Source of the DNA: Cruorifilaria tuberocauda
Lineage: Eukaryota > Nematoda > Chromadorea > Rhabditida > Onchocercidae
Assembly: GCA_013365365.1 (NCBI GenBank)
Contig: JABVXU010000041.1
Location: 186,001-250,000, forward strand
Direction of reading: 5' to 3'
Length of the DNA: 64,000 nt
Made by a program: the position numbers and the translations under genes. The number at the start of each line of letters is the position of its first letter. The stretch's first letter is position 1. Below the pieces are notes generated by a model. It was given only the letters and a program-made list of their open reading frames with translations, made no database searches and had not been told where the DNA came from. Below, one piece after another: positions 49,173-61,588 of the stretch.

Positions 49173-51629
49173 CTGAAAGAGAAACAAAATGATGTAAATT
49201 CTTATTTTTAAAATTATTTTCAATCAATTCTAATTTTCATAACATTCTGTAGGAAATGGTATGAAAGTTCAAAAAGCTGAATATTAAACTTTATAGCTAT
49301 GAGGTATTACTCTTCAGTGAACTAGTTATTAATCAGTATAAATTCTTCCATTTAAATATCTAAGCGATAGAGTGGTTCTATTCCTTTCAATTTCATTTTT
49401 CAAGTTAGGGATTTAGGAGCGTTCTGAAATTGAATACCATGACAGAATCAATATAATATAATTGTTTTCCAAGCATGATGATTAGGTCCGCTATCACCAC
49501 ATTAGGTAAAACATAATAAATAGAAATCGAGCTAGACTCATTGGTAAGTGTCACCTTTTTAACTGAAGCATTACAGTTCCATATTATTATACGATATACA
49601 ATAATTCTTATTAAAGGAAATTAGTAATTCTACAAGATGTTGATATGATTACATTATCAGAATCGATTAAAAAATGTGAAATTTTTGATATAAAATTAAA
49701 TCTGCTGATTAATACCAATGTGAAAGCCTATTTTCATGAAGTTCAGAAAAAGAACAGGCGAAAGAAATGAAAAATGGATTTGAGAGTGAAAACAATTGAT
49801 AGCAAAGAAAAAATAACAATTGAAATTATTAAGATTAGATATTATGAACAAAAAATTTTATTCTCATTCAGAAATGTTAAAAATGTAATCTATGTTAGAC
49901 TGAATTTTTGGAGAACGTTTTATTTTTTTATTGCGAATTATGTAAATAATTGAGTTTATCGTAATAAAATTATTGTATTAAAACCAATTAAAATTCTGTT
50001 TAACTTTGCGTGTTAACACTAAACATATGATTTCAGACTTGAAACGTTTTCTGAATAAGCAATTTAGATGGAACTGTGATGAAATGATTCCCTGATGGAT
50101 TCGGTTTCATACATTCAAGGAAAATCAAGAGATCGAGACCAATTGTTAAGCCATTTTGATTTAATTTAACTGTAGATTTTACCCCATGGAAAATCTCAAT
50201 GCAATATGGATGTGAGAATCAAAGGAAGGTGAAATTATTGCAGAAAATAAAAAAATTTTAATTTTCAAAAAATTGAAATTTGTGAGGAAATAAACTTACC
50301 GATAAATTCTGATCGGGTGAAATAATGAAAAATGCTATAAAGTTATCCATAAATAGATAACATGAGCAGGAAAATGATGGACAATTTTAAGCAGCTTGCT
50401 GGGAAGACGATCGAATGCGTCTGACTACCAAATATCAATTTTTAGGTATTACCCAAAAGTAATTTGAGGTCAACATACATGGGTGGTAAGAGGATAAGGT
50501 TCCACATGGGTAGGCATTTCGTATCGCTATTATGGGATTTACTCAAGATTTTCAGGCGAATAAAAATGACATTTCAATGTCCTTGAATTATGTCACCTCC
50601 TTTTCCCGTACAATAAACATTCAAAACCTATCGGCAATATTCTTGAACCTTACCTTATTCTTCCGTCATTTTGTTCTCACCGTTCAACTCTAATCCATCT
50701 TTTCTGCGTTAAACATTTTATCATCCATCCCATTCCACTGAATATCAAATAAGAAAACGTAAGAAAAGAATTCTGAATTTCTTTTTTTGCATGCCTTCCG
50801 GAATAGCCTTATCGAAACGTCCTCAATACGTAACACAAATAATCATTTCATCCATTCGTAATTATCCGGATCGTCTCGTTTTTAGTGGAAAAAAAACATA
50901 CGGTATAATTGGAATCGAAATCATATGGTAAAATCATAATTCGATTGCTCTATGAAGAATATTTGAAAATAATTTATTTTATGTAATTTTCTTCAAGTTA
51001 TAATTTAAGATTAAGATTTCAATTCACGAAATCATGAGGATATTTTAATGAATTCATCGCTTCTTTCTTTTATTTTACAAAAAATCATTAAGCCAAGTAA
51101 AAAAAACGCGAAAGCTTTGAATCAACAATACCAGCGATCAGTGATGCCAAATCAAAATCTTGAAATGATTAATTAATAAAAATTGAAACAAGATTTAAGA
51201 AATCACTTATATTGCGATGCAAGCTGAAAATAAATTGAGTTATGTCTGCAGCATCCTTCAATAATTTGCCCTTTTCTATCCATTATATTTTGAAAATTAA
51301 TAAAACTTCTAGCTTGCCTATATATTCTCTCTCCCTTATTTCCTTTCTATATGTCATTCATTCATTTTGGAAGTTATTTGAAGTTTCGGGAAAAAATTTT
51401 TAATGAAAATGAAAAGCCTTACAGAAACCATTCCCTATTTCTCTGTTCGCCCTTATCTTATTTACGAAAACTTTAATTTATTGAACCGAAAGATATGTAA
51501 CTATTTGTCTAACTGATAAATAGAGATTACTGAATACAGATTACTCATAAACAGAGCAAAAAAAAAATTCATCCATCTACATGGAATCTATTCCATTATT
51601 TTTTTATCGCCATTAATATAAAAAGTACT

Positions 51630-51730
51630 TTTGGGCTTCAAATTTAAAAACTTATATCTTTTTAAAATGAACCTGATTCTTGCAAATTTCAAGAATTAAA
51701 GTAAAAGTTCTTCACGAGCAAATTTTTTGC
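51630..51730 (+). repeat. Diverged direct repeat, copy 1
   Basis: This shares the core CTTTTTAAAATGAACCTGAT, then CTTGCAAATTTCA, AATTAAAG and AGAAGTTCTTCAC-like blocks, in the same order, with the segment about 1.25 kb downstream. Substitutions and small indels separate the copies. It could be an old interspersed element or a local duplication. Confidence 0.7.
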
Positions 51731-52879
51731 TCGAATTTTTGATAGTTTCACTGAAGTTATTTAAAAATTACCTAATTTAGAAGAAAAAAATGTCAAAAAT
51801 ATATACTTTATAGTGCATCCATATGAGCTCTGAATTAACATGATAATGAAAACATCTGATCCGAACATCAAATTCAATTAAATCCTATCAATCATATTCA
51901 ATCAGTTTTGAAGGATTATAACATTATTTAGTTTTATCGAAGATAATGATAAAGTAGTTTAGTAATTATTACACTGAGTGGTATGAAATATAAAAAAGAA
52001 TGAGCGGTATCACTGCAATTTACTGATAATAATGAGGACATGACAATTACGTGTATATAATCTTTTTAAAAATAAATTAACTGATAAGTTGCTTTTTAGA
52101 ATTATATGAAATTCCCTTTCATTTCTTTTTTTTTTGTATTATATTTAAAGACATTTTCTTTGAAATTTATTTTAAAATCTTTAATACATTGCATATAGTT
52201 GAACTGTGAACTTTTTTCTGTAACAATTATGTGTGTAAATTAATTCGATTTGAAGGATGTACCATCGGATTGTTGTTTATTACACTTCATTTTCTTATCA
52301 GTTATATATAACGTGTACGTGGAATGAGCACACAAATACCAATTTCATCTCAACTAATCCTACAGTATGCACCATACGGACACTGCTGTTGAAATAGAAT
52401 AGGCACAGAAACTAGGTATAAGAATTAAAAATATTTTTGATCCATCCATCACTATTTACTCAGTAAAAAAATGAGATCAGTGTTCAACATATTGCTAATT
52501 ATTTCGATAGAAGATACAGAATCACAATTCCTATTAATATTATGGAAAAGTTAAAAAAAGCGGATACATCTGTCAAATTAACAGAGTAATATCGAGTACA
52601 TGCATTGGAGAATTCAAAAATAAAACATTTTATGCGCAGTGCTACGAACTTCCTAATATTGAATTAACTCATTTAAATTCTGCATGATTTCGAAAATAAA
52701 AACAATATAGCAATTAGTACTATAACCGATTATTAAGTGGAAGAAAATTTATTACTAAGTTCAATATTTGAAAATTCATATCTCAATAAAATCAAGAAAT
52801 GCGAACTTCCTGATTTATAGCGCAATACTTCATTTAATTTTAAATGGCGCTATATTAATTCAATTATCTATGTTACAAA

Positions 52880-52985
52880 AGTTACTTTTAGGTTCCAGAT
52901 TTAGAATTTTAAATCTTTTTAAAATGAACCTGATCTCTTGCAAATTTCAAAAATTAAAGCAGAAGTTCTTCACACACAAATTTTT
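52880..52985 (+). repeat. Diverged direct repeat, copy 2
   Basis: The same ordered blocks as copy 1, including TTTTTAAAATGAACCTGAT and AAGTTCTTCAC, in direct orientation. The ends of the homology are indistinct, and no terminal inverted repeat or target duplication was recognised. Confidence 0.7.
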
Positions 52986-53440
52986 GGATTATTTCCCAAA
53001 AACTTGCAAAATCGAATCTTTAAATCAAGTAAAATGGAAAATGTAGGTTTTCGCATGAAACAATTTTTATGAGACGTGTCGTTAAGTAAGTTTTTCAGAA
53101 CGGATAATATTTTATGCTATCTTTGCAATAAAAAATTAGTTGAACCGCAACATAAAACTGTAAATTTATTGATGATGAAAATACAGCATATTACAACAAT
53201 AAAATAGTTTGATGTGGGATAACTAATTTTATTTAACTTATGTTTGACATATATAATATTTAAAAAAAGCACAAAATTCAGAAGAATTCATCAATCGAAA
53301 TACAGAAACATTGAAAATATCCAAGAAATGATTAAGGAGATAGGAACATTCCTGTTGGGCATCAAGTTCTTCCAAAAATTCAATTCGATTATTAAGTCGA
53401 ACTCTACGAATTTCACCATATTTAAATAAAAAAATATTAA

Positions 53441-55715
53441 TTAAGGGAAACCACTGATTATGCGAACAACGGGATCAGAATTGGATAATGTTAATACCAA
53501 CCGTTGACAACTTGATGGAAAGTGATCGAGAGAGTTCGAAAGAATGTGCCAGTCATAGATATCTGATGCATGCCATGTAACATATTGTGAGATCAGCGCA
53601 AGCGCTGAATCGGCTTCTTTTCCTTCACAGCTTCCTTTCACTATCACTGTAAATTTTAAACTGAGTTCAATTAAAATTCACTAAATCGATAAAATATAAA
53701 TTTTAAAAATTGCTATTAAAAATGAACTCTAGAACCATAAGACATATGAGACTAACTATAGAGTATGTTTAATGCTAACTATTTGTTTTTTTTTTCTAAA
53801 GGATCCATCACGTAACAGCAACTCCTGTCTTATTTGACGTTTTCAAAAATAACTTTTTTTCCAGTAAAACAGCTTAGTCTTATAGTTAGACAAGATATTT
53901 AAATAGGATTTCACGGGTTTTATGTAGTTTCAGCATAAGCGCAAAATAGTGTGATGTATTTTAACTTACATTCTTCGCATTGCAAGTAACATAACTGAAA
54001 AGAACAGAGTAGACTAAGTTCCCGTTCATACTTGCTTATTTCTTTTTTAGTGAATACCTTAAAAAAATTGTAAGTAAGCGTAAATGCAAGATATCTTTGT
54101 TTAAGGACTAATTGCAGAATCATTTAGAGCGAACAATTTGGAATAATTGAATTTAAAGCATTTCAGATAAAACTGAATTTTCTGAGCGAATTTCCTATTC
54201 CATCGAATAGAAAAAAAGATTACTAGAATCGCTTCTTCAAAAATACGTTCATGTTCACAAAGCAACTTAAAAATTTATGTGGAAATTGGGAAACTTATGA
54301 TCGAAGTCAGTGTTTGGTACATCATTTTTCCTATGAGGTCATTCTGTGTCATTCAAATAGCACTACAAATGCGCGATAACTGACGAATTTGCTAAAAATA
54401 TTTACCTTGCCATGAAATGCTCGCTCTGCGTTTTCGATATTTTTTAATGCTTCCAAGTGACATGTCTGATCACATTTCAGAAATGTTAAAGGTTCCGTCT
54501 TTTCCAGACAGCTTCGTGCTTCCAAAAAATGATGCTTCTTGAAATGACATAGGAAATTTGATGGTGAAAACACTCGAACTGCAGACTGAAAATTTTGTGA
54601 GTTTCAAGATCAAAATTAAAGTTAAAACATTCCTGTTAATGTAAGTCTATTCAGATCTAAATGATAAAAACAAAGGAGAGGGAGAGACTGATCGAGAAAG
54701 GAAATTTCAACAAAAACTTGATTTCTTACTGGAATCTGGACTATGAGAAAAATTTACTCTCTCTCCCTTTCCTTCTATGTTTAAGCGTACCAAACCGAAA
54801 TATTTTTAGTTTTACCGACTCAGCAAGTGATATCGTGCTTTCTGTTCTTTTTTCTTTCGCTGACAACATCGAGTATTTATAAAAGAGTAGTTCGCTTTTA
54901 CAAAATGAAAATGAAATTGAATAATACTTCTGGTTATCCATAAAAGCCAAATTTCCACTACCTTCGATCAAACACCATGTTTCTTCTAGCTTTTACTTTT
55001 CTAAAGCAATGAATTTGTATAAAAAATAGAAACTGGCCTGATCATTACATTCATTAATGTAGCATTGAGTGCGTTGTTCCGATATATTGCAAAAAGTAAC
55101 GAATCCAGCGCGGTCGAGTACTGCGGGATGCAACGGGAAGTCATAAAAATCAGTTGTGCTTAAGTTAAATTCATGTTCAAATACACTTTTCCACTCATTG
55201 TTGCAATCCTACAAATTGAATAACTAGAATTCGTAACATATCAATAGGTCCATATTTTGAGGAATTTATCATACTGATAAAATAATAATGTTATTTATAT
55301 TTAAGCAATAAAGAATCCGCTCAATCATACTTTATAATTGGAAATATGATGGAATTTTTGGATCACAAAAATATAACTAATTGTGGATAATAGATTCTGC
55401 AGACGATTATAGATTAATCTAGTAAATTTAAAAAGATTAAATCAAGCTAGGGTCTTCTACTCATTATCATTAAATCGAATTTGTCAGTCGTGAGAAACTG
55501 TCCTGTTTCGCACCAATCAATCAAAATGCCTTTACCTGAAAACACGCAGCATCAGTGGAATTTACCTCGGAGACATACATAAAGTCACGTTTCCATCGAA
55601 ACTGATGACTAAGCCTGAACTGGCCAATGATAGCAGTAATGATAAGAAAGAAGTGGCTGAATGGCAATATATATAATGGTAAATTAATAATACTCATCAC
55701 GAGCGTAATAATCAT
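53441..55715 (-). CDS. Nematode Cys-rich secreted or membrane-anchored protein, CPG4-like, five exons
   Basis: The exons, right to left, are 55715-55536, 55208-55038, 54585-54406, 54057-53970 and 53646-53441, giving about 274 residues in frame. The N-terminus starting at [20 protein letters not shown] is strongly hydrophobic for about 30 residues and then turns basic (FRWKRDF): a signal peptide or a type II anchor. The Cys-rich part reads [61 protein letters not shown] and GSCEGKEAD, ending near SSCQRLV. This order resembles the nematode chondroitin proteoglycan 4-type domain, by inference from memory of the family. The exon 2 to 3 junction has two solutions that both keep the frame: CAG|GCCAGT to 54585, or A|GTTTCT to 54578. 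The function is likely extracellular matrix or eggshell related, and is unproven. Confidence 0.7.
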
Positions 55716-56217
55716 CACCCAGAGAATTATTCCCCTCCCCCTACCTGTCCCCAGCAATATAGGTCAATCAGCACAACTTGAAGATCCTCCAAATAACGCC
55801 CTCCATGCGTTTCAAACGCAATTCTTCTCATTTGTATTCCCATTTAAATGTGCCTACCTTCATCTCATCCTTCATCCGTTCAAAAATATTGTGTAACTTC
55901 TCGTATGATACAAAGGTTGACCGACTTTCAACACTTCATTTTGCATAAAAATAATTAAGAAAGGTTTTTGATGAGAGGTGATCAAACCATCAAACAAGCC
56001 CTGGAAAAAGTTAAACTGTTTCAACAGTAGGAGCTGCCGACTATTTTGTAAACTCAAAGAATAGAATGGCGTATACATCCTCCAAAAATTCACTCAGATT
56101 GCAACAAAGTGACTTATGAAAAATGCGGCATACAGCACGGCATGCGTATAATGCTCCAAAACGAAAGAAATCGATCTTAAATCCTGACTATATAATATTT
56201 AAAAATTCAAAATAATC

Positions 56218-56223
56218 TTTATT
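56218..56223 (-). terminator. Polyadenylation signal of the NDUFA12 gene
   Basis: On the minus strand AATAAA lies about 105 bp after the TAG stop of the gene that ends at 56328. Confidence 0.55.
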
Positions 56224-56327
56224 GACAATTAAATATTGCACTCTACATCTCTGTCATAAGCATCGCTTCACTGATATTTTATGTCAATATATCTGTGTTT
56301 ATAATGTGTTTATGTCACTAGAGTCAG

Positions 56328-57331
56328 CTACTGTGGTTCCTTGAACTTTGGGTTCCATAACGACAGTTTCTGTTTTGTTGTTGAATAAGGGTAATACTTT
56401 CGATTCCTGAAAAACAAATTTTAACACTTCATCACCATCAGTTCCCTCTAATAAACTTAGACTGAAATAAGCGAGACATAAACTTATTATCTACACTTTC
56501 TAAAAGTGCAAAACAATGCAGAGGAATTAACTTTATCATACTACATCAGAACTGTGGAAGAAGTAATGGTGAAATATTTCTTAAACTTACTCCAATAAAG
56601 TTAAGGTTTCTTCATGATCCAACATCCACTTTCTCTGTTTTGGAGGATTCTGGATGGGAGTTTCATCAGTAATATGATGTAACCACATATGCCTATGAAA
56701 GTATGAGCCTGATAAAATTGCATGTGAATCATAGGAAGTGCTTTTTAGAATCATAAATTGATAATAGATGAACAAAACCGGACTTTGAATGATAAACCAA
56801 ACAAAACTAGGGAAAAATTAACCCACCATTCGGCAGGAACTTGAGAAGCGTCATAGTCAAGCCAAACATGTTCTGGATATTCAACCCAGCGATTTCGAGG
56901 TATAAAATAAGAATTGTCCTCAAAAATGTATAGAAGATTCAACGATTTAATTTCAAATACAATTACTCAATATGGACTAAAAATTATGAAAAACCGTCGT
57001 GAAAAATGGTCTAACTAACCTCGTAATATTTATTGCCGAATTTGTCTTCTCCCATAAACTTTCCAATTCTTGTTTCATCCATCCTGAATAGAATATAGAA
57101 ATGATTGAAATAAAGAGAACCTGATAAAAACCAAAAATAACAGAGAGGAAATATAAGCGCAGGGGAATATATCTATTCCACCGTCAGCAATTACTCAATA
57201 ACATACTGATATTGTCACCAATATGCTTACAAATAACGTTTCTTCATGAAACCGATCCATCCACCACAGCCTTTAACTATTTGGAAGAATTTCGTCCATA
57301 TTCGCAAACCAAGGATTTCTTTCAAACTCAT
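56328..57331 (-). CDS. NDUFA12: NADH:ubiquinone oxidoreductase (complex I) accessory subunit NDUFA12
   Basis: The exons, right to left, are 57331-57231, 57083-57020, 56918-56827, 56692-56591 and 56406-56328, giving 145 residues, the same length as the mammalian subunit. It begins MSLKEILGLRIWTKFFQIVK. The conserved core is GKFMGEDKFGNKYYE, then PRNRWVEYP, WLDYDASQVPAEWHMWLHHITDE, PIQNPPKQRKW, and the terminal YYPYSTTKQKLSLWNPK. All are diagnostic of NDUFA12 (B17.2). The subunit sits in the peripheral arm of mitochondrial complex I at the inner membrane. A CTTCAG acceptor six bases before the ATG suggests trans-splicing. Intron 2 ends in TTTTTGAG, an unusual acceptor that the frame and the family alignment require. 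Confidence 0.95.
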
Positions 57332-58161
57332 TATAACCTGAAGATGATATACACATACAAGTGCAAGACACACTTTCCGCTGCAGAAAATACTTTCAAAA
57401 TTATATTATTGAGAACCTCACGTGATAAACACGAAATCCTATCTTTTTTAAACCATCAAATCCATGAAAGTCACCTCTATTCCAGTCCTGCTTTTCGGAC
57501 TAAATAATCTGTAATTAGGGAAGGAATTGAATGCTTGTTGATAGCACTCTTTCGACAAACGCACATGGAGCATAAACCGTTGGCACCACCTTCGCTTAGC
57601 TAATACAAAATCAGTTTACCTATACTGCCCCTAACCATTTGAATCAACCACGAATTTCTTTCCAACAATTCGAGATATCGAACGATCATAACATAATATT
57701 CTGCTCAATCTTGTTCTTTATCTACACCCCCAACTCTCCTCTAATTCCCTTTCCTTTCCACAAATCAAGATTACGATGATCATATTCCTTTAGTTCCACG
57801 AAACTCGAAAATGCAGTAAGATGCAAAAAACATGGAAAGCCGACGGACTGAACACTGTTATAAAATAAAATTTCTTATTCACATCCCTTCAGTACGACAA
57901 TTCAAATCATCCTTACGACGAAAAAAATAGAAAAAAGATAAAAGAAAAAGATAAAAGAAAAAGATAAAGATAAAAGAAAAAGATAAAAGAAAAAAAATAG
58001 AGAAATATCATGACATTTCTCTGAAATATGAAAAGCTTTCTTGTCTATACCTTGTACACTGACTTACTGGAAGGTTACATATTCAGTGTGATAAACAAGT
58101 TACCTTATACAGAAGTGAAAAGACACGTGGTACAGCAATAAGAATTACACATAAATATGCA
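57332..58161. other. Intergenic region between NDUFA12 and ubxn-2
   Basis: About 830 bp, somewhat less AT-rich than the large gaps, with an A-rich tandem repeat at 57925-57992. It serves as the 5' region of NDUFA12 and the 3' region of ubxn-2, both on the minus strand. No gene was seen. Confidence 0.5.
57925..57992 (+). repeat. Short tandem repeat of AAAAGATAAAAGA-type units
   Basis: Several imperfect copies of AAAAAGATAAAAGAAAAAG follow one another, with one shortened unit (GATAAAGATAAAAG). This is a simple purine tract of limited significance. Confidence 0.85.
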
Positions 58162-60649
58162 TTATACAAGTTTAACGACAACAACCGCATTCAATAAACC
58201 TGCTTCTTTCAAAGAAATATTTTCATGTTCAATCACTTTGTTTGGAAAGGTCGTCATCAAATTGAAAGGTTGAAAGGCATACTCTGGTGCTGCGCTAAAA
58301 AAATACAATATTTGATACCATATTTAGTTTAAGCATTGCTGACAGAGCTCTTTCTCAAAATCAACATTTGGAATAAACATTCGAGAAGTGTCCACTGAAA
58401 AACTCTGACTCACATTACAAGAAAATTGCGAATGTCTCCAACTGTATGATTATGATTAAATTGCCCGACGATCCGCTCTCCATTCGGTAGTCGAATTTGC
58501 ACATGTGTAGTGGGCTCTCCATCAACTAGTTTTATCGCTGCCTGTGCTTTTTTAACACAATCAGACTCTAAAAATCACCAAAACCTAATTATTTTTAGAC
58601 TACTGACACTCATGAAACGACTTTACAATATATAAATGGCGTGAACAAAATCATTCTAATTTGTTTTGCCAAAGTTACAAGGAACGCTTGCCTGCAGGTC
58701 CACTGTTTGCTGGATTCAAACGACCAATCATTTCTTCCTTCAAAGTTCCTGCACCAATAATAGTAGGAACAATTCCACCTAGTCTCCGCCCTTGTCCACT
58801 GAATGGTTTAAGTCTACCTACATATGGTTCCTGCCGACGTTCTATTCGAATATCAATAGCTTTACCCGGATGTTGCCGTCTTAGTTCGTTCGGGATGCGC
58901 CTAAACTACTTTAAATAAATGAAAATTAATATACTCTGTAAGAGTGATTGCAATTATAATGGGTAAAAGACCACTATGAAATGCTGTAACAGACATATTA
59001 AGTCAAAAAATCGTCTGTCAAAGCTTCGAACAAATTAGCGCTTACATATCTATGTGGACTATCTTTTAAAAGCACTATTAAACCATTAGTATAGTTTTCC
59101 ACCCATTTAATAAGTTGATTTAGGATTGGTTTCTCTAGCCTTAGTTAGCTTCCGACTGTTTGATATAGCAGATAATTTATCCTAATCCGCTTGGTCAACC
59201 AATGATAGTCAAAATCGCAGTTCATCAAAGGCTTCACCGTTATTTCGGATCTCTGAACCTGCTGTTTTTGCTGGAAGACATAAAAAGTTATCTACGGCTA
59301 CAGTTTGCACAAAATGGATACAAGAGAGCTAGGATCTAAGGAAAAGTAAATTCTTTAGAAAGATAATATAAAACATTAGAAATATATTTGATAAGACTGC
59401 AAGTTACCCTTCGCTAATCACTTGCAAAAACGAATGATTTGACATGTCGCTGTAGGACCGAAGTGGACCGTCATCCACAGTAAATCCATTTTCCCACATG
59501 ATGAGTGCCACTTCGTCCTGAAACAGAATATTAGTTATCCGAAAACTGCTTCAGCAAAAGATTGCTAAAATGTGTTTCAAAAACTCAGTTACGAAACAGC
59601 ATTAAAATACTTACTGTATCAAAAGAAATCCCCGATTCAGTCGACTGAGATTGCTCTCGATCATCAGCCAAACGATGACCTTTATTATCCGCAGCAAACT
59701 TCAATGCGTCATGAGTTCCTAGTCTGGCGTTCTCTTCTTGTGTCAGAGGTTCGGCACCATGTTCACGAACTGATTCAAAGAACTGTGAAACAAAATCTTC
59801 GTTACGTGAACTATCTGGTCCAAGCACTAAGTTTCCACTGAAATACGTGAGATGTAATTATATTCTACATTAATTTCAAATACTTGTATCAATATCTGTT
59901 AAAATCGTATTTCGGAATTTCCCTTTATAAAGTTTCAGCACAATGGTGCAAAACGATATGAAATGATATGTTGATATATTTTTAAGCAGTTTTAAAAGTT
60001 CAAGTTGAGTGATTCTTTATTCTTTCATATGCAAAATTAAGGAACACATATACCTGAAGTCTTGCAAGAATCATCGTGACAAAAAGCTCAAGAAAAATCA
60101 TGTTTACCTCTGCTCGCTACCGCCAACAAAAAATTCTTGTTGATGCCCTTCATCACTACTAGGTGGGCTATTACTTCGGCTTCCTGCTTTTCTATCCGAT
60201 GAATGTAAAGTTGCAATCCTGCAACAATTCAATTTATAGTAAGCATCGTCTTTCACGCAACAAAGAAATTATTGCACGATTAAATTCAGTCGCATGAGAA
60301 TCGAACGAGTTTCGTTGGTCATCCTACTAAACTGTGTGTAAGGGATCAAAAGTTCGAGATGGTAGAAATAAAACCGATCAATTCTGATTAAGACATTAAA
60401 GCTTTACGGTCATTAATAAACTGCATTTCGCGATAAAAAAACCAATCCACTACATCGATAATTCACAGCTGCCTCAGTACTTCAGACTCTTAAACCTGAC
60501 TTTCGGCTTGCCTCAAACTTTCATATTATCTCTGGGACATCTTGGATATATTTAACTGGCATAACATCCACATTATGACATGATTAATATCAAATGCACA
60601 ATTCATGACCGCATAAATATCACAAAATTAAAACAAACCTGCGGCTCAT
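58162..60649 (-). CDS. ubxn-2: p97/CDC-48 cofactor p47 (NSFL1C/UBXN2 family, SEP and UBX domains)
   Basis: The exons, right to left, are 60649-60639, 60218-60108, 59837-59615, 59517-59408, 58900-58692, 58567-58414 and 58294-58162, giving 316 residues with perfect phases. The N-terminal part carries RIATLHSSDR and EFFVGGSEQSG. The SEP domain (about 118-185) reads MWENGFTVDDGPLRSYSD, VISEGRIPNELRR and YVGRLKPFSGQGRRLG. The UBX domain (about 235-315) has IRLPNGERIVGQFNHNHTVG and LMTTFPNKVIEHENISL, and ends LLNAVVVVKLV. The shortened N-terminus may lack a UBA domain. The protein is an adaptor of the p97/CDC-48 ATPase in membrane fusion and ubiquitin-related processing. The 58692 donor is GC (GCAG|GCAAGC). 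Confidence 0.94.
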
Positions 60650-61588
60650 TGTACAACTATGATATGGATGATTCAACGAAAGTCGCTACTGTGAGAAAAA
60701 CTCTGAAATAATTTTTTGATAACGTTTACATGCACTGCTTACTATCATTCTCCCATTCCACACCGAACAAAAATCTCCCTTATTTCTCGTCTTCCTCTCC
60801 CTAGATTCATCCATTTCTAACGCTCAATCTATCCAAAAAAAGACTGGTTGTTGTTAATGGATCGCAATGAAAAATTCTATCCTCTCTCCATATTCTGTTT
60901 ACATCTGACGTACATTTTCTTGGTCCGTACGTGTATCCTTTATCATTGTTGTTTAAAATTATGCATATATGAACGATAAAATTTATTTCAGCACTTGAAA
61001 ATCGATAAACGGTGAACGAATATAAGACATTACTTTATGAAAAACAGTGCGCAAAATGTTTGCTGCACGTTTATAGAAACGGATGGCGAGCAGTTGCACG
61101 TACTTGAAAAGAACCCTCAATAACTGGAAGGAACCTTTTAAACAGTGTAAAAAGGCATGCATCCGTAATAACAGATGTAATTAGAATTAACAGAAATTAA
61201 AATCTTCTATTTTTCGTTTCATTAATTATACAGAAACACGAATTTCGAAAGGAATGCGTCATTTAATACTATGCCAAGTTAAATTGCGTTTGAGCATGTT
61301 CTATCATTTTTATTGATATTAAACTAGATTATGCGCAAAGTTTTAAATTCACCTATAGGATTATTCTAACTGTAACATTCTCACTATCTATTTCTGGTAC
61401 TGAAAAATCGGCGAAATACTATTTATCAATAATTAGCGCTTACTGAAGCACTAAGTCGAGAAAATATCTTAAAATAACAGGACTTTAATCAAGATTTGTC
61501 GCATTTTTTCTTTATGTTTTAGAACTTTGAATTGGGTTGGTGCAAATTTTCCTATACTATTACACTAAAAAAAAGCGAAAAAAAAGTT
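60650..61588. other. Intergenic region upstream of ubxn-2
   Basis: About 940 bp. The part adjacent to ubxn-2 (60700-60960) is pyrimidine-rich and less AT-rich, fitting a promoter and 5' UTR; a CTCACAG acceptor lies about 45 bp before the ATG. Nothing else was recognised. Confidence 0.45.

Larger units (their letters stand above)
49173..53440. other. Gene-free AT-rich region containing a diverged duplicated segment
   Basis: About 4.3 kb with no credible exon chain. A segment of roughly 100 bp near 51630-51730 recurs in diverged form near 52880-52985; see the repeat entries. The long open frame at 52768-53046 overlaps the second copy and has no recognisable protein features. Confidence 0.55.
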
